Source: Luzula sylvatica
Lineage: Eukaryota; Streptophyta; Magnoliopsida; Poales; Juncaceae
Reading direction: 5' to 3'
Assembly: GCA_946800325.1 (NCBI GenBank)
Contig: OX326956.1
Location: 38,719,082 to 38,783,081 of the forward strand
DNA: 64,000 bases
Shown here piece after piece: positions 46,512-58,068 of this stretch; position 1 is the first letter of the stretch, and every line of letters starts with the position of its first letter. The position numbers were made by a program, and so were the translations under genes. A model generated the notes under the pieces. The model made no database searches. It saw nothing but the letters and a program-made list of their open reading frames with translations, and was not told the DNA's origin.

Positions 46512-49500
46512 ATGTCCCACTTGAAGGTAACAATTATTTTTCTTTTATATAGAGGAAACATAATAGAATACAAATAGTTAAGAACTTGCATTTTATTATA
46601 ATTTAGGAAATTTTTTAGATGCAACCAAGTTTTTAAACTTTATACCCGAAATAACCAAGTTTTGAACATAATTCTCAAAATGTCTTTTGCGGGGTACCAT
46701 TCAGTGCCTTTTTTAAATTGCGGGGAATCATTCAGCATCGCCAGGCGCTGAATGAATCAGCGCCATTTCACAGATATTTCAAAAAAAAATTTATTCCAAT
46801 CCAAAATGTACCCGCCGAATTCTCCATTATTTATTTATTACGTTCAATTATATTGATAATTAAGATATATAATTAAATATTCAGTAAAATTTATTCAAAT
46901 TTATGAATTTGAATGAATATTAATTATGTATTAAATGAACAGCTAATATGTAATGGTTATTATTTTAATTAAATATACGAATCGAAATTATCCAAATTTT
47001 ATCATAACATTCATATGTTATAATTAGTATATTTAATTAAAATGATAACCAGTACATGTTAGCTGTTAACTTAATCCATAATTAATAATTATTCGAATTC
47101 ATAAATTGGAATAAATTTTACTGAATATTTAATTATATATCATAATTATCGATATAATTGAACGTAATAACTAAATAATGGAGAATTCGGCAGGTACATC
47201 TTGGAGTTGAATAATTTTTTAAAATCTTATTTTCAAACCGTGTGTCAGTGTGTGATATTAAAAAAAAGAAAAAATTAAACCCCTCCAAAGTGTACACGCC
47301 GAATTCTCCATTATTTAGTTATTACGTTCAATTATATTGATAATTAAGATATATAATTAAATATTCAGTAAAATTTATTCAAATTTATGAATTCGAACAA
47401 TTATTAATTATGGATTAAGTTAACAGCTAACATGTACTGGTTATCATTTTAATTAAATATACGAATCGAAATTATCCAAAATTTATTATAACATTCCTAT
47501 GCTATAATTAGTATATTTAATTAAAATGATAACCAGTACATGTTAGCTGTTAACTTAATCCATAATTAATAATTATTCGAATTCATAAATTTGAATAAAT
47601 TTTACTGAATATTTAATTATATATCTTAATTATCAATATAATTGAACGTAATAACTAAATAATGGAGAATTCGGCGGGTACACTTTGGAGGGGTTTAATT
47701 TTTTCTTTTTTTAATATCAGACACTGACACACGGTTTGAAAATAAGATTTAAAAAATTTATTCAACTCCAAGATGTACCTGCCGAATTCTTCATTATTTA
47801 GTTATTACGTTCAATTATATTGATAATTAAGATATATAATTAAATATTCAGTAAAATTTATTCAAATTTATGAATTCGAATAATTATTAATTATGGATTA
47901 AGTTAACAGCTAACATGTACTGGTTATCATTTTAATTAAATATACTAATTATAGCATAGGAATGTTATGATAAAATTTGGATAATTTCGATTCGTATATT
48001 TAATTAAAATAATAACCATTACATATTAGCTGTTAATTTAATACATAATTAATATTCATTCAAATTCATAAATTTGAATAAATTTTACTGAATATTTAAT
48101 TATATATCTTAATTATCAATATAATTGAACGTAATAACTAAATAATGGAGAATTCGGCGGGTACATTTTGGATTGGAATAATTTTTTTTTTATTCATTCA
48201 ACGCCTGGCGATGTTTCCTTCTAACTGACTTAATTACTCGATAAACAAAGGCGCTGAATGGTTCCCCGCAATTTAAAAAAGACGCTGAATGGTACCCCGC
48301 AAAAGACATTTTGAAAATTATGTTCAAAACTTGATTATTTCGGGTATAAAGTTTAAAAATTTGGTTACATCTAAAAAATTTCCTATAATTTAAACATGAA
48401 AAATGTTGGACATACCCACTCTTCTCAAAGAATCTTGATGATGCGAATATGATTTAAGATTTTAAAAATTAACACATTAACTCGTGATTGAACATATTAA
48501 TTGAATGTTCAATCATAAATTAAAATAATTAAATCATAAATTAAAATGTTAAATTATGTATTTATATGTTAATTTTTAAGATGTTAAATCATATCTGCGT
48601 CTTGAGCTCTTGGGGAGGAGAATACTAAGATGATATATACATCACACCTCTTTAAACATAATATAAATATCGAAAATATACGAGTGTTCTTTTGATGAAA
48701 AAAAAATCTAAAAATCAAATCAAATTAAATAGGATTATATGGTATTTGATATACCAAGTTCTCAACTCCAAACATGGATCAAATCTACATCGTTCAAACT
48801 AATATCATATTTTTTTGTATCAATGAATTAATCATAATTTTTTACGGTGTCTTTCTCTCGACATATTTGTTTTTCTCTTCTGTCGACTTTTAATTGCAAT
48901 CCACTGAGAAATGGTTCATTTGTTTAATTACCTTTTAATGCAGAAACTTGTGTTGAAATTGGATTTACGTGATGACAGACAAAAGTCCAAGGCAATGATA
49001 GTTGTTTCCAGTTTTGAAGGTACCAACTATATTATTCTTAATGATAGTTATTAGGGTCGTTTTATATCAAGAAAATGTGGTCACTTGGATTTTTAGGATA
49101 TTTTTTTATCAATATACCCTGTGTATAACATTAGTAATTTGAAATTATTTTTGCATTAAATCGATATTATTTAAATTACAATTAAATGTTCTTATATAAA
49201 AAATACTGTTTGCTATAATTTATTACCATATTCTTGTTTCTGAAGTATTTTTCCTTGTTGATATAATTATATTTTTTAGTTCAAAATACAATTATTAATT
49301 ATAATTATATTTATATTTATTTATTTATTTATTTTATAAATCAAATATGTACTATATTAGTATACATATAGTATTATTAGGACAAAATTAATTAAATATA
49401 GTTCTGATTTTATTAGAACATATATTATAATTTTAAAAATTATTTTGCATTTATTTACGGATTAGTTTCTCAATTAGTTCATAAATAAATATAATAAAAA

Positions 49501-49940
49501 TACTACATAATTATGAATAATGAATATTTTTGTAATTTGTCATGGAAAATATCTTGTTTGTTCACACATAAACTCGCGATTCTCGAGCCTTTGTTTCTTT
49601 TATTCGGACTACCGATTCTAATTTAGTGTGCACAAAATTCGCAGGAATTTATTCCATTTCCTCAGACGAGGAAGACAAAAATAAGATCACAATAACAGGA
49701 TCGTTTGACGCAACCGATATAGTTGGAAGGTTGAGAAAGAAATGGCACACCGAAATGATCTCATTTGGTCTCGCAAGCGAGCCCGAGAAAGAGGAACCCG
49801 AGAAAGAGGGCGATTCGAAAAATAAAGACGAGAATGGAGTGATTGATGCTTGTATGGCTTATCATCCTAGCATGAGTACACCATATCACTACAATGTGCA
49901 TACCATCGAGGAAAACCCAAATATGTGTGTTATTTGCTGA
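46512..49940 (+). CDS. HIPP: HIPP39-like isoprenylated HMA protein, copy A4 (128 aa, intact)
   Basis: Exons are 46512-46526 (MSHLK), 48944-49019 and 49645-49940; all borders are GT/AG. Residues 6-75 form an HMA fold (KLVLKLDLRDDRQKSKAM; GIYSISSDEEDKNKITITG; VGRLRKKWHTEM). The CxxC is replaced by DDRQK, so classical Cu/Zn binding through two cysteines is unlikely. An acidic/lysine linker (EPEKEEPEKEGDSKNKDE) precedes a Tyr/Pro-rich stretch and the terminus EENPNMCVIC-stop. CVIC is a CaaX box, as in HIPP39-type proteins, and predicts farnesylation and membrane attachment. It is the only copy here with this tail. Intron 1 is swollen to 2.4 kb by a foldback element and a MITE; the promoter is scattered upstream to 36.6 kb. 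Confidence 0.9.
46606..48383. mobile_element. foldback MULE-like element with three inner palindromes (1,778 bp)
   Basis: The ends are GGAAATTTTTTAGATG and CATCTAAAAAATTTCC, with exact 9-bp duplication TATAATTTA (46597-46605, 48384-48392). The empty site is kept in intron 1 of HIPP A2 at 25558-25567. Outer arms contain GCGGGGTACCATTCAG and a CATTCAGC-type palindrome region. Inside are three palindromes of about 410 bp (46800-47215, 47280-47695, 47760-48175), the same sequence family as in 32810-34681. No ORF. Confidence 0.93.
48398..48650. mobile_element. MITE-like element in HIPP A4 intron 1
   Basis: Starts GAAAAATGTTGGACATACCC and ends ATACATCACACCTC; same family as 1462-1693. It is flanked by TTTAAACAT on both sides (48389-48397 and about 48651-48659), and A2 has the uninterrupted sequence at 25562-25575. 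It lies only 14 bp from the foldback element. Confidence 0.7.
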
Positions 49941-50172
49941 TACAGTGATTATTATATATTATTGATTAGGGAGATAAATAAGATGATGAAATATATGAAT
50001 ATATGGTGTACTCATTTTTTTGTGTGTGTTCAATTTCTATAGAAGTTTGGTGCGTTACCATATAAATTAAAATGATAACCCAATCAATACTGCAAATTCA
50101 ATTGATCATGTAAATTAAACAAACAAAAAATACATCGTATAATTGGTTGCTGGGAATTAGTTATATACGAGA

Positions 50173-51188
50173 TTCGTGAAAGAAATACAGTTTCGGATCA
50201 ACCGTAAAAGTGTACATAAGGATAAACGAATGTAGTCGTACATTCGTGGCCATAACTTTCAGTGGGAAAATCCAATTAGAATGGTTCAAATTGGGTTAGA
50301 TAGATAATGAGATTATCTACAACCTTCATATAGAAATATATTTCATATGAACGAAGTATAAGTGTCGTTTCTGTGAAATACCGAAAGGGTGCAACAGTAT
50401 GACATACAGTTAGTAAAACAGTCATAACTTTTGCATACGAACTCCAATTGGGCTGGGCCAAATTGGGTTGTGTAGATAATAAGATTATCTACAACTTTCG
50501 TGTTGGTTGATTTTCTGTCAGAGAAATTTATCAATTTCGTCTGGACAGAATACTGAACAGGTTCATACAGTTTTCTGTGTGAAAGGGTGTATATTGGATA
50601 TACATGCCTTTTGGCTAATCCTTATCCTATTTAGGTATAAATAGGATTTTCTCTCTCATCTTCACTAAGGATGGAATTCATCAGTTGAATAATTCTAAGC
50701 AATTGATTATTCTGCCCAATATACACAAGAAAAAGAGCAAATTCAGATTTGATCTTTAGTGAGTGAAAGGGTGCGAAGAGAGAGAAATCGAGAAAGGAGT
50801 TTCTCGAGTAATAGAGAATCGATTAGATCGAGCAAGTTCGCCGGTGCATCGTCTAGGCAGGTGCATCCGCGACCGACGTCTTGCGACTCACGGTGGATAC
50901 AAGTAGAGGAGCGACAATTGTGGCTCTTGGATTGTGATCGACTCAAGGAGTGAGAAGACGGTCAACGAACGGTGAAAGACGCGTGGTATGGGACGCGCGG
51001 ATTGTCACCAACGTGACAGGAGATAGAAGGCGGCGATCAACCCTTCGTGCGTGATCAATTTCACGCTGGTATAGATCTATCCTTCTATTCGCATCGTACC
51101 CTCGAAGTCATGGCGTGATCTCGGGAATCGGGGAATCGGACCGGGCCTTCATTCCGCTGCGCGGGCCCGGGGTCGAGGATATTTCCCT
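50173..51188 (+). repeat. LTR-like repeat, copy 2
   Basis: Inverted partner of 42301-43350. It has a TATA-like GGTATAAATAGG at 50634-50645, followed by a CT-rich stretch and a long GC-rich leader with GTGAAAGGGTGCGAA. This is consistent with a retroelement U3-R-U5/leader. No coding region is attached. It starts about 230 bp after the A4 stop codon. Confidence 0.6.
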
Positions 51189-51433
51189 TCAATTCGGACA
51201 AGAACAATTTTGATGGTCGCAAGAAATTAATTCCTGCAACAATAAAATATATTCCTGTCCCGGGGGATGATTGATTTTTCAAAAAATGGAAGTTAGTTTT
51301 CAGTATTGTATATATTCTTACAGGAGATATGCAATGTTTTTGCATATTAATCTTTTACGCAATTTTTTAATTTTAAATTTGAAGTAATTTTTATAAGTTG
51401 GATGTTAAAACGTCCGTTTATTTTTGTCATTAG

Positions 51434-53041
51434 CAATGTTTTTAAACCCGGACCGATCATCGACCCGTTCGAGCCTCGGGTCACCGGTTTAGTGGTCGGA
51501 CCGGTGGGTCAACCGGTTCAACTGCTGGTTTGAATGAGTTCATAAAATTATCACATCTAACCAATGTTTTTAAACCCGGACCGATCATCGACCCGTTCGA
51601 GCCTCGGGTCACCGGTTTAGTGGTCGGACCGGTGGGTCAACCGGTTCAACTGCTGGTTTGAATGAGTTCATAAAATTATCACATCTAACAACGTAATTTT
51701 TCTCTACGATGTAATTTTGATATTAGAGTTTACTAGTGAAATACTCTATGGTAATATTTGTTATACATCAATTTACAAATAAAAATATAAGATATATCCA
51801 ACAAGCCTCTAAATAAAAAGACATGATGAGATCAAAATGAAAACCTCAGTTCATTATTCAACGGTCCAACAAGCATGTTTTCAGTGCCAACAACATAAAT
51901 TTTTTTAGCATTTCAATTGCATTTCTTCTGCCCGCCTCAACAAATTCTCCTAAAACCCCTCAATTATTCAAACTTAATCAAATTTAACGATCATTACTTC
52001 ATTAATAAACTAGGAAAATAAAATAATTATTACGAGCATTAAGGTCTTCTAGAATCAATTCCATCCATCCAGGAGTAGCTAAGCAACAACAAGAATAGTA
52101 TGAAATTACCAAAAAGCCCCTCAATTATTATAATATTACCAATTAAGGGAGTACCTTTAAGCAATAGAGAGGTAAGATCCTCCTAATTGGATAAAAAATC
52201 CTCACTTAAACTCGAACCGTTCCCATACGGATACGTACCGGTACCATCTTCAAAAAACTAACCCACTCTTTACAATTTCATACTATCATTATCACAAACA
52301 GATCGTGTGTATGTTTGGAGATGCTAAAAAGTTTGGATTTTTACTCACAAGCCAGATTGTGCGAGGATAATTGACTTCATGTTCTCAAATATATTAGAAT
52401 TCTAACATATACTTGTATTATACCAGCATGATATACTCTTTCGAACAGAAAATGAAAACCCAAAAATGAACAAAAACGAAATTATAATTTTTACTTGTGA
52501 TGAAAAAGACATCAACACCAGACGCTAATATACAACAAAAAGTAAGCGACAAATGCCGAATTGAATCAACAAATTAAGAAACATAGATCAATCCTTAAGA
52601 TTGGGCATCCTTCAGCTAGTGCTAGGCATTTAGGGTTTTGGGGAAGAACCATTATGCTACGTCTCAGTGAAGAGCAGAGACGGAGGAGATCCCGTTGTTA
52701 CACGAACTGATGAATCTCTCCATTAGAACGAGAGAGAAGAGATGTCCTGAAGAATAAAATGTCTTGGTTCGAAAGAGGGAAAACGATGAAAAAGAAGAAG
52801 GCATTGGAGAAGATCTGAAAAGAAGAAAAAAATGACAGAGAAAAAAAGAGAACAAGAGAAGTACATGAACCGGTTGTTTAGGATAGAACCGGTCCGATTT
52901 GTTTGACAAAACCGTCCGGTTCAAGTGATTTATAACGGGTTGAATGCATTTCCGATTCAATTATAAAACCGAACCGAAAATCGTTCCGGGTCCGGTTTTT
53001 TTGGTTGGACCGGCCGGTCCGGTCCGGTTTTTAAAACACTG
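51434..53041. mobile_element. hAT element (1,608 bp), non-autonomous
   Basis: The ends are CAATGTTTTTAAACCCGG and CCGGTTTTTAAAACACTG, with exact 8-bp duplication GTCATTAG (51426-51433, 53042-53049). The left 128 bp are tandemly duplicated (51434-51561, 51562-51689), terminus included. The right end has ACCGGCCGGTCCGG palindromes. 52600-52860 is CT/GA-rich. There is no transposase ORF. Confidence 0.93.
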
Positions 53042-53049
53042 GTCATTAG

Positions 53050-55467
53050 TATTGTTTATTATGTAAGCATAAAAGTATTACTAATGGACATGATTACTAT
53101 TCATATTTCACATTTTGCGAGTGTATTATGATATATTTATATATTTGCAAGTTTTTGATATTATAATTTTATTTTTTGAAATAATAACTTTTAAATGTAT
53201 GTTTTCGGAACTGAATGAACAAAAATATTATCCTTTTTTAAAATTTATTTAAACTACCACTCTCTATGAAGTTATTATTATAGTCCAATATCTCATTATC
53301 TTTTGAAAATGGGGTCCAACTTTAAAATTTTAAATTTTGATGTTATATTTTTACAATTTGAATATTTTGAGATATTTTTTTTTATAAATAATGTTCGATT
53401 AAGATGTAAAAGCAAGATTTCTTCGACACCTGGGAAAAATATTGAAACTAATGTTTTTTTTTTGTCAAAATTTTAAAAAAACTTATATCTATGTTAACGA
53501 TTAAATTACATATTTTAAGTAATAAATGGAAATTGTATTAAAAAGCTTCTATTAAATCATGTCAATTTATTTAAAAATATTATATTATTTATGTCATTTT
53601 TTTGTAGTTCATTCCATTTCAAAAACATGCAGTATAAAAATAATACCAAAATCAAATTTTAATTATATCATGGCTAGACCTGCAAATCAGTAAACTGAGA
53701 TACAAAAACAAAGCAAATCATTTTATATTTACATCAAACTAAATTCATCGATGTTTTTTTTATCTACCCATAAATAATTGTGAATATAGCCTTTTAAAAG
53801 AATATCCAAGTTCTTGTTTTATACAAATACCAATACTAACGTAAAGACTCAATTTTTAAATATGATTTTTTTGCTAAACTTTTATGTTTAAATTCATTTT
53901 AAAATTTTAAAATCATAAAATTAGTTTTATCATTAAAAACAACCAACTTCTTGTATAATTTTCCTACATAAACTCAGAGAATTTGAGTTCTGTGTCCAAT
54001 ATAGACTCGGTTTATAGTTTCTGAGCACAATCATTTGACAAAGTGGAGGCCAATACCAACTAGGCGTAAGAGAAACCATGTGTTTGCAATTCTTTACCCT
54101 TGTTGGTAGCCATCCAAATATCATCCATTATTTTGATTCTCCATGAAGATGAACTTTGTGGTCTTGTGTGTGTGGGGATAAATAACAATCCCGTGTTACG
54201 TGCTTCGAGGTGGATTGATGAACTTATATAACGATAGTTATAGGTCAACGTGTAGTTATACATATAAACAAAATTATGAACTTTGAAAATTTATAAATGA
54301 TTTATTCATGAAAATTTGTTCCTAAAATACTCCGTTAAATAGGTGTAGGATTTTTCACATAGTATGTAATATCTTGCATAACATATTAATAAAATATATA
54401 TTCACAAATAAACAAATATGCAAACATATTTATACACGTAATATTATGCATTGTGAAAATTCGAATGAAAATCGTATCCATGTGTTTTAAATATATCAGA
54501 AATAGAATTTTAAAAATAAATTCCAATAAATACCACTTGCATATAATTGAAGTTATATTGAACACGAATAATAAGATTATTGCTCTACTTCATATCAAAA
54601 AAATAAAAATGAATTTTATTTTTTAGTTACTGAAATCTAAATTCGATACCTCATTAGTAATATTATACACAATTTTGTCGAAACTCTCCCGATAGAAAAG
54701 AAGATCCACACTAAATCACCTATAAAAAATACAAAATAATAATGTTTTAATGTCACAAACTTTTAATAAGCGTGAAGTTTATGTTTATTAAATCCCTATA
54801 AATTTTCAAATATATTTCTTAAATTATTATATTATATTTCATTATATTTCTGACACATAAATAAATTATAGGAAAGGATAACTATTACAAACTTAACAAT
54901 ACAACAGCAACATTCCCTTCTGGTTATCTAACAATGATTTGACATGTTAATGTTATGGTATTAATTATATTGAATTTATATTGAATTATCTTGAGATAAC
55001 ATAACAGATAACGTTTTGAAATAACAGGGATTAATTATATTGAATTTATTAACAAGTTAATCTTATGGTATTAACAGTATTATTAGAACAAAAGTTTGAT
55101 ATATATTATCATATTATAGAAAATAATATATTTGGAAAACAAAATAAAATAGAAAACTGTTTAAATAACAAAATTCTACATTTATGTTTTAAGCATTAAA
55201 TAAAGAACGCTCTCATCCATTAAATCCACATTTTTGTCTTTAATAGCCGCGTCCCTCTCGTCATCATTACCAAATAACCAAAATCCATTTTCAAAATCCC
55301 AAACTTTCGTAACCAAATTCAAAATCGAGAATCGAATTCTACCTTCCCCTTATAAGAGGCAAAGACGCCGCTTTTTCTTTTTAATTCAATTTAATTTATT
55401 CAATTGTTCCTTTTAGGATTTCCATTTCTAATTGAGGGTTAAATTCGAAGCTTTTGAATTTGTAATC
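53050..55467. other. AT-rich spacer and RABA1 upstream region
   Basis: I see no gene, repeat family or TE terminus. 53933-54200 has a short open stretch on the minus strand that resembles nothing known. The last few hundred bases should hold the RABA1 promoter; no clear TATA box was assigned. Confidence 0.4.
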
Positions 55468-56310
55468 ATGGCTGGGTACAGAGCGGATGACGATTACGAT
55501 TTTCTGTTTAAGTTGGTGTTGATCGGCGATTCTGGGGTTGGTAAGTCGAATTTGCTCTCCCGTTTCACGAAAAATGAATTCAGCTTGGAATCGAAATCCA
55601 CAATTGGAGTCGAATTCGCCACGAGAAGCCTTAACGTCGATGGAAAGGTGCTTAAGGCTCAGATTTGGGATACAGCTGGTCAAGAAAGGTATTTATATTC
55701 TGATTAATATCAACCATAATCGATTATTTTTTAGGAACTTTTTTGAAGAGAAGTTTACAATTGATCTATATGCCTTTGCAAAAGTTTCAAATTTTAACCA
55801 AATTCAGCTACAAATTATGTTCATTGTCTCTTTTTTATGCAATATTCATCTCGTTTTTCTAAATCCATGTTTAGGTATCGTGCAATCACCAGCGCATACT
55901 ATCGAGGAGCCGTAGGTGCATTGCTCGTATACGACGTGACTCGTGGCGCCACATTCGACAACGCAGAGCGTTGGCTTCGCGAATTGCGCGAACACACAGA
56001 CCCGAATATAATCGTAATGCTGGTAGGCAACAAGGCGGATCTCAGACATTTAATCGCAGTTTCCCCCGAGGACGGTAAGGAATTTGCGGAGAGAGAATCT
56101 CTTTATTTCATCGAGACCTCGGCATTGGAATCGACTAACGTGGAGAAGGCCTTCGAGGAGGTTCTGAGGAGCATTCACGGGGTTGTGAGTAAGCGAGGCG
56201 TCGAGCCTGGCGATTCGAGTGCGAAAGCTTCGGGCCTGAGGAGAGGAGAGAGGATTGACGTGGGCGAGGATGTTTCGGCGTATAAGAAATCTGGTTGTTG
56301 TTCTAGTTAG
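55468..56310 (+). CDS. RABA1: Rab GTPase of the RABA1 (Rab11) subfamily
   Basis: Two exons, 55468-55688 and 55875-56310 (GT/AG intron splitting the Arg codon after GQE), encode 218 aa, the usual length. The start [15 protein letters not shown] is the typical RABA1 N-terminus. Motifs: P-loop GDSGVGKS (20-27), switch I Thr45 in STIGVEF, WDTAGQE (67-73), NKAD (126-129), ETSAL (154-158). The C-terminal GCCSS (CC at 215-216) is a double geranylgeranylation site. RABA1 members act in trans-Golgi/recycling-endosome to plasma-membrane traffic. All catalytic motifs are intact, and the intron position after GQE is standard for plant RABA. It is the best-preserved host gene in the window. Confidence 0.97.
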
Positions 56311-56829
56311 TTATATCGATGATGAATAATATAAGTTTTTACGCCTTAAGCTATAGTTCTTGTCGAGATTGTTTTTCAATATATATAGAGTAAATGATAT
56401 GTTTCGATTACGATTAATTAGACTAGATTTTGGTGGTTGGTTTTGTTTGAAAGGGCGAGTGTATGTCAGATATTACTTTCGTCGAATTTGAAGATATGGA
56501 AGTAACGGTTATAATTTTTGTCGGGTTTGCTGATCAATTTGATTGTAATAGGTTTAAAGGATGATAGTCTTGAATTATATTCCGAGCCAAAAGGAATCTT
56601 CTTCGGCTAATGCTGACGGATGAATACTTGGAGTTGATGCATAATGCGCATCGGTCTTATGGAGTGTTGTGAAAGAGCGACCCAATCGATCGGTAGCTTT
56701 CTAGGAAATAATTGGGAAAAAATCACATGATTGGTAGAGTATATGCGAGTATGTCCTGAATACTTAAAACAATAAATAAAAAAGTTTATAAATAAATTGC
56801 TTACCAAGTCTTTTACCTTAAATAAAGAA
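56311..56829. other. RABA1 3' flank
   Basis: No coding signal. It presumably contains the 3' UTR; no clear polyadenylation signal was assigned. Confidence 0.4.
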
Positions 56830-56935
56830 GGACATTTAAAAAAAAATTCTAACTTTTCTTGATAATTCTAAAAAAATCCTGACTTCTTAAAAACTCCAAA
56901 AAATCACCTCTCCCAAACTTTTCATTTTCATCTCC

Positions 56936-56974
<39 letters not shown>

Positions 56975-57921
56975 ATCATCAAATTATCGTAAAACTAATT
57001 TAATTCAAATGTTATATTTATTTTAATTACCAAATTATCCTTCAAGCAATCTTTCTATTCTTAATAATAATAGTAAATAATAAATAATTTTTGGAAATAA
57101 AATAAAAAATTAAACAATTTAATAATAATAAATAATTTATTATTATTAATAATATGAATATAACAATAATAGTAATAATTTCTGAAAATAATACTAATAT
57201 AAATTTCTAGAAAACTTCTGAAAATAGTAATAATATAAATTTCAGGAAAATAAAAAAAATACATATAAAATAATATTTTGTTCCAAAAAATTCGAAATAA
57301 TTAAAGTGTATAAAAATGTAAATAATCTAATTAATCTAATTAATCAAACTGACTTAACAATATATTAAAAATAGAGTAAAAATGGAGTAATTTAGATTAA
57401 TTAGGTTATTTACTTAGTTTGATTAAAAATTAAGTTATTTCTTTAGTTAGCTTGTTAAGTTAGTTTGATTAATTACATTATTTACTTTTTAATTATTTCT
57501 AATTTTTTTGGAATAAAATATTATTTAATATGTATTTTTATATTTTTCAGAAATTTATATTATTACTGTTTTCAGAAATTTTCTAGAAATTTATATTATT
57601 ATTATTGCCAGAAATTATTACAACTATTATTATTACTATTATTATTAATAATAATAAATTATTTATTATTATTAAATTATAAAAAAAAAATTAGAAATTA
57701 TTTATTATTTACTATTATTGTTAAGAATAAAAAATTGCTTGAAGGGCAATTTGGTAATTAAGGAAAATATAACATTTGAATTAAATTAGTTTAATGGTAA
57801 TTTGATGATAAAGAGTTAAATGAAAATGAAAAGTTTGGGAGAGAGAGTTTTTTGGAGTTTTTACCGGGTTTTTTTGAAATATCAAGAAAAGTTATGTTTT
57901 TTTCGTTGTTGAAAATTTCTC
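56830..57921. mobile_element. foldback MULE-like element (1,092 bp), full-length palindrome
   Basis: The two halves are inverted copies for almost their whole length (for example AACTTTTCTTGATAATTC against its complement at 57880-57896, and AATTTCTAGAAAA motifs near the centre). The ends are GGACATTTAAA and GAAAATTTCTC, with a near 9-bp duplication AATAAAGAA/AATAACGAA (56821-56829, 57922-57930). The left arm carries a 38-nt C run that is absent from the matching place in the right arm. No ORF. Confidence 0.85.
56937..56974. repeat. poly(C) tract, 38 nt
   Basis: 38 consecutive C. The complementary position in the right arm of the palindrome (about 57802-57812) has ordinary sequence (GATAAAGAGTTAAATG). 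It is either a lineage-specific expansion or a sequencing artefact. Confidence 0.9.
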
Positions 57922-58068
57922 AATAACGAAAATGAAATATGCACTGAAATATTTTATTGGAAAAAAAAATATGCATCGTATTACACAGAAACGTAGCGAA
58001 ACATTGGCCAATTAACTTATTGGAAAGTAATTGTAATTTCTTTTCTAAAATGAAACATTTAATCGCGG

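Noticed and set aside
52664..52960. 98-codon minus-strand ORF
   Set aside because: It lies wholly inside the hAT at 51434-53041 and its Phe/Ser/Leu-rich product reflects a purine-rich strand, not a protein family.
57061..57761. Tyr/Phe/Ile-rich open frames near 57 kb
   Set aside because: They are products of TTATTA-type repeats in the palindromic foldback element.
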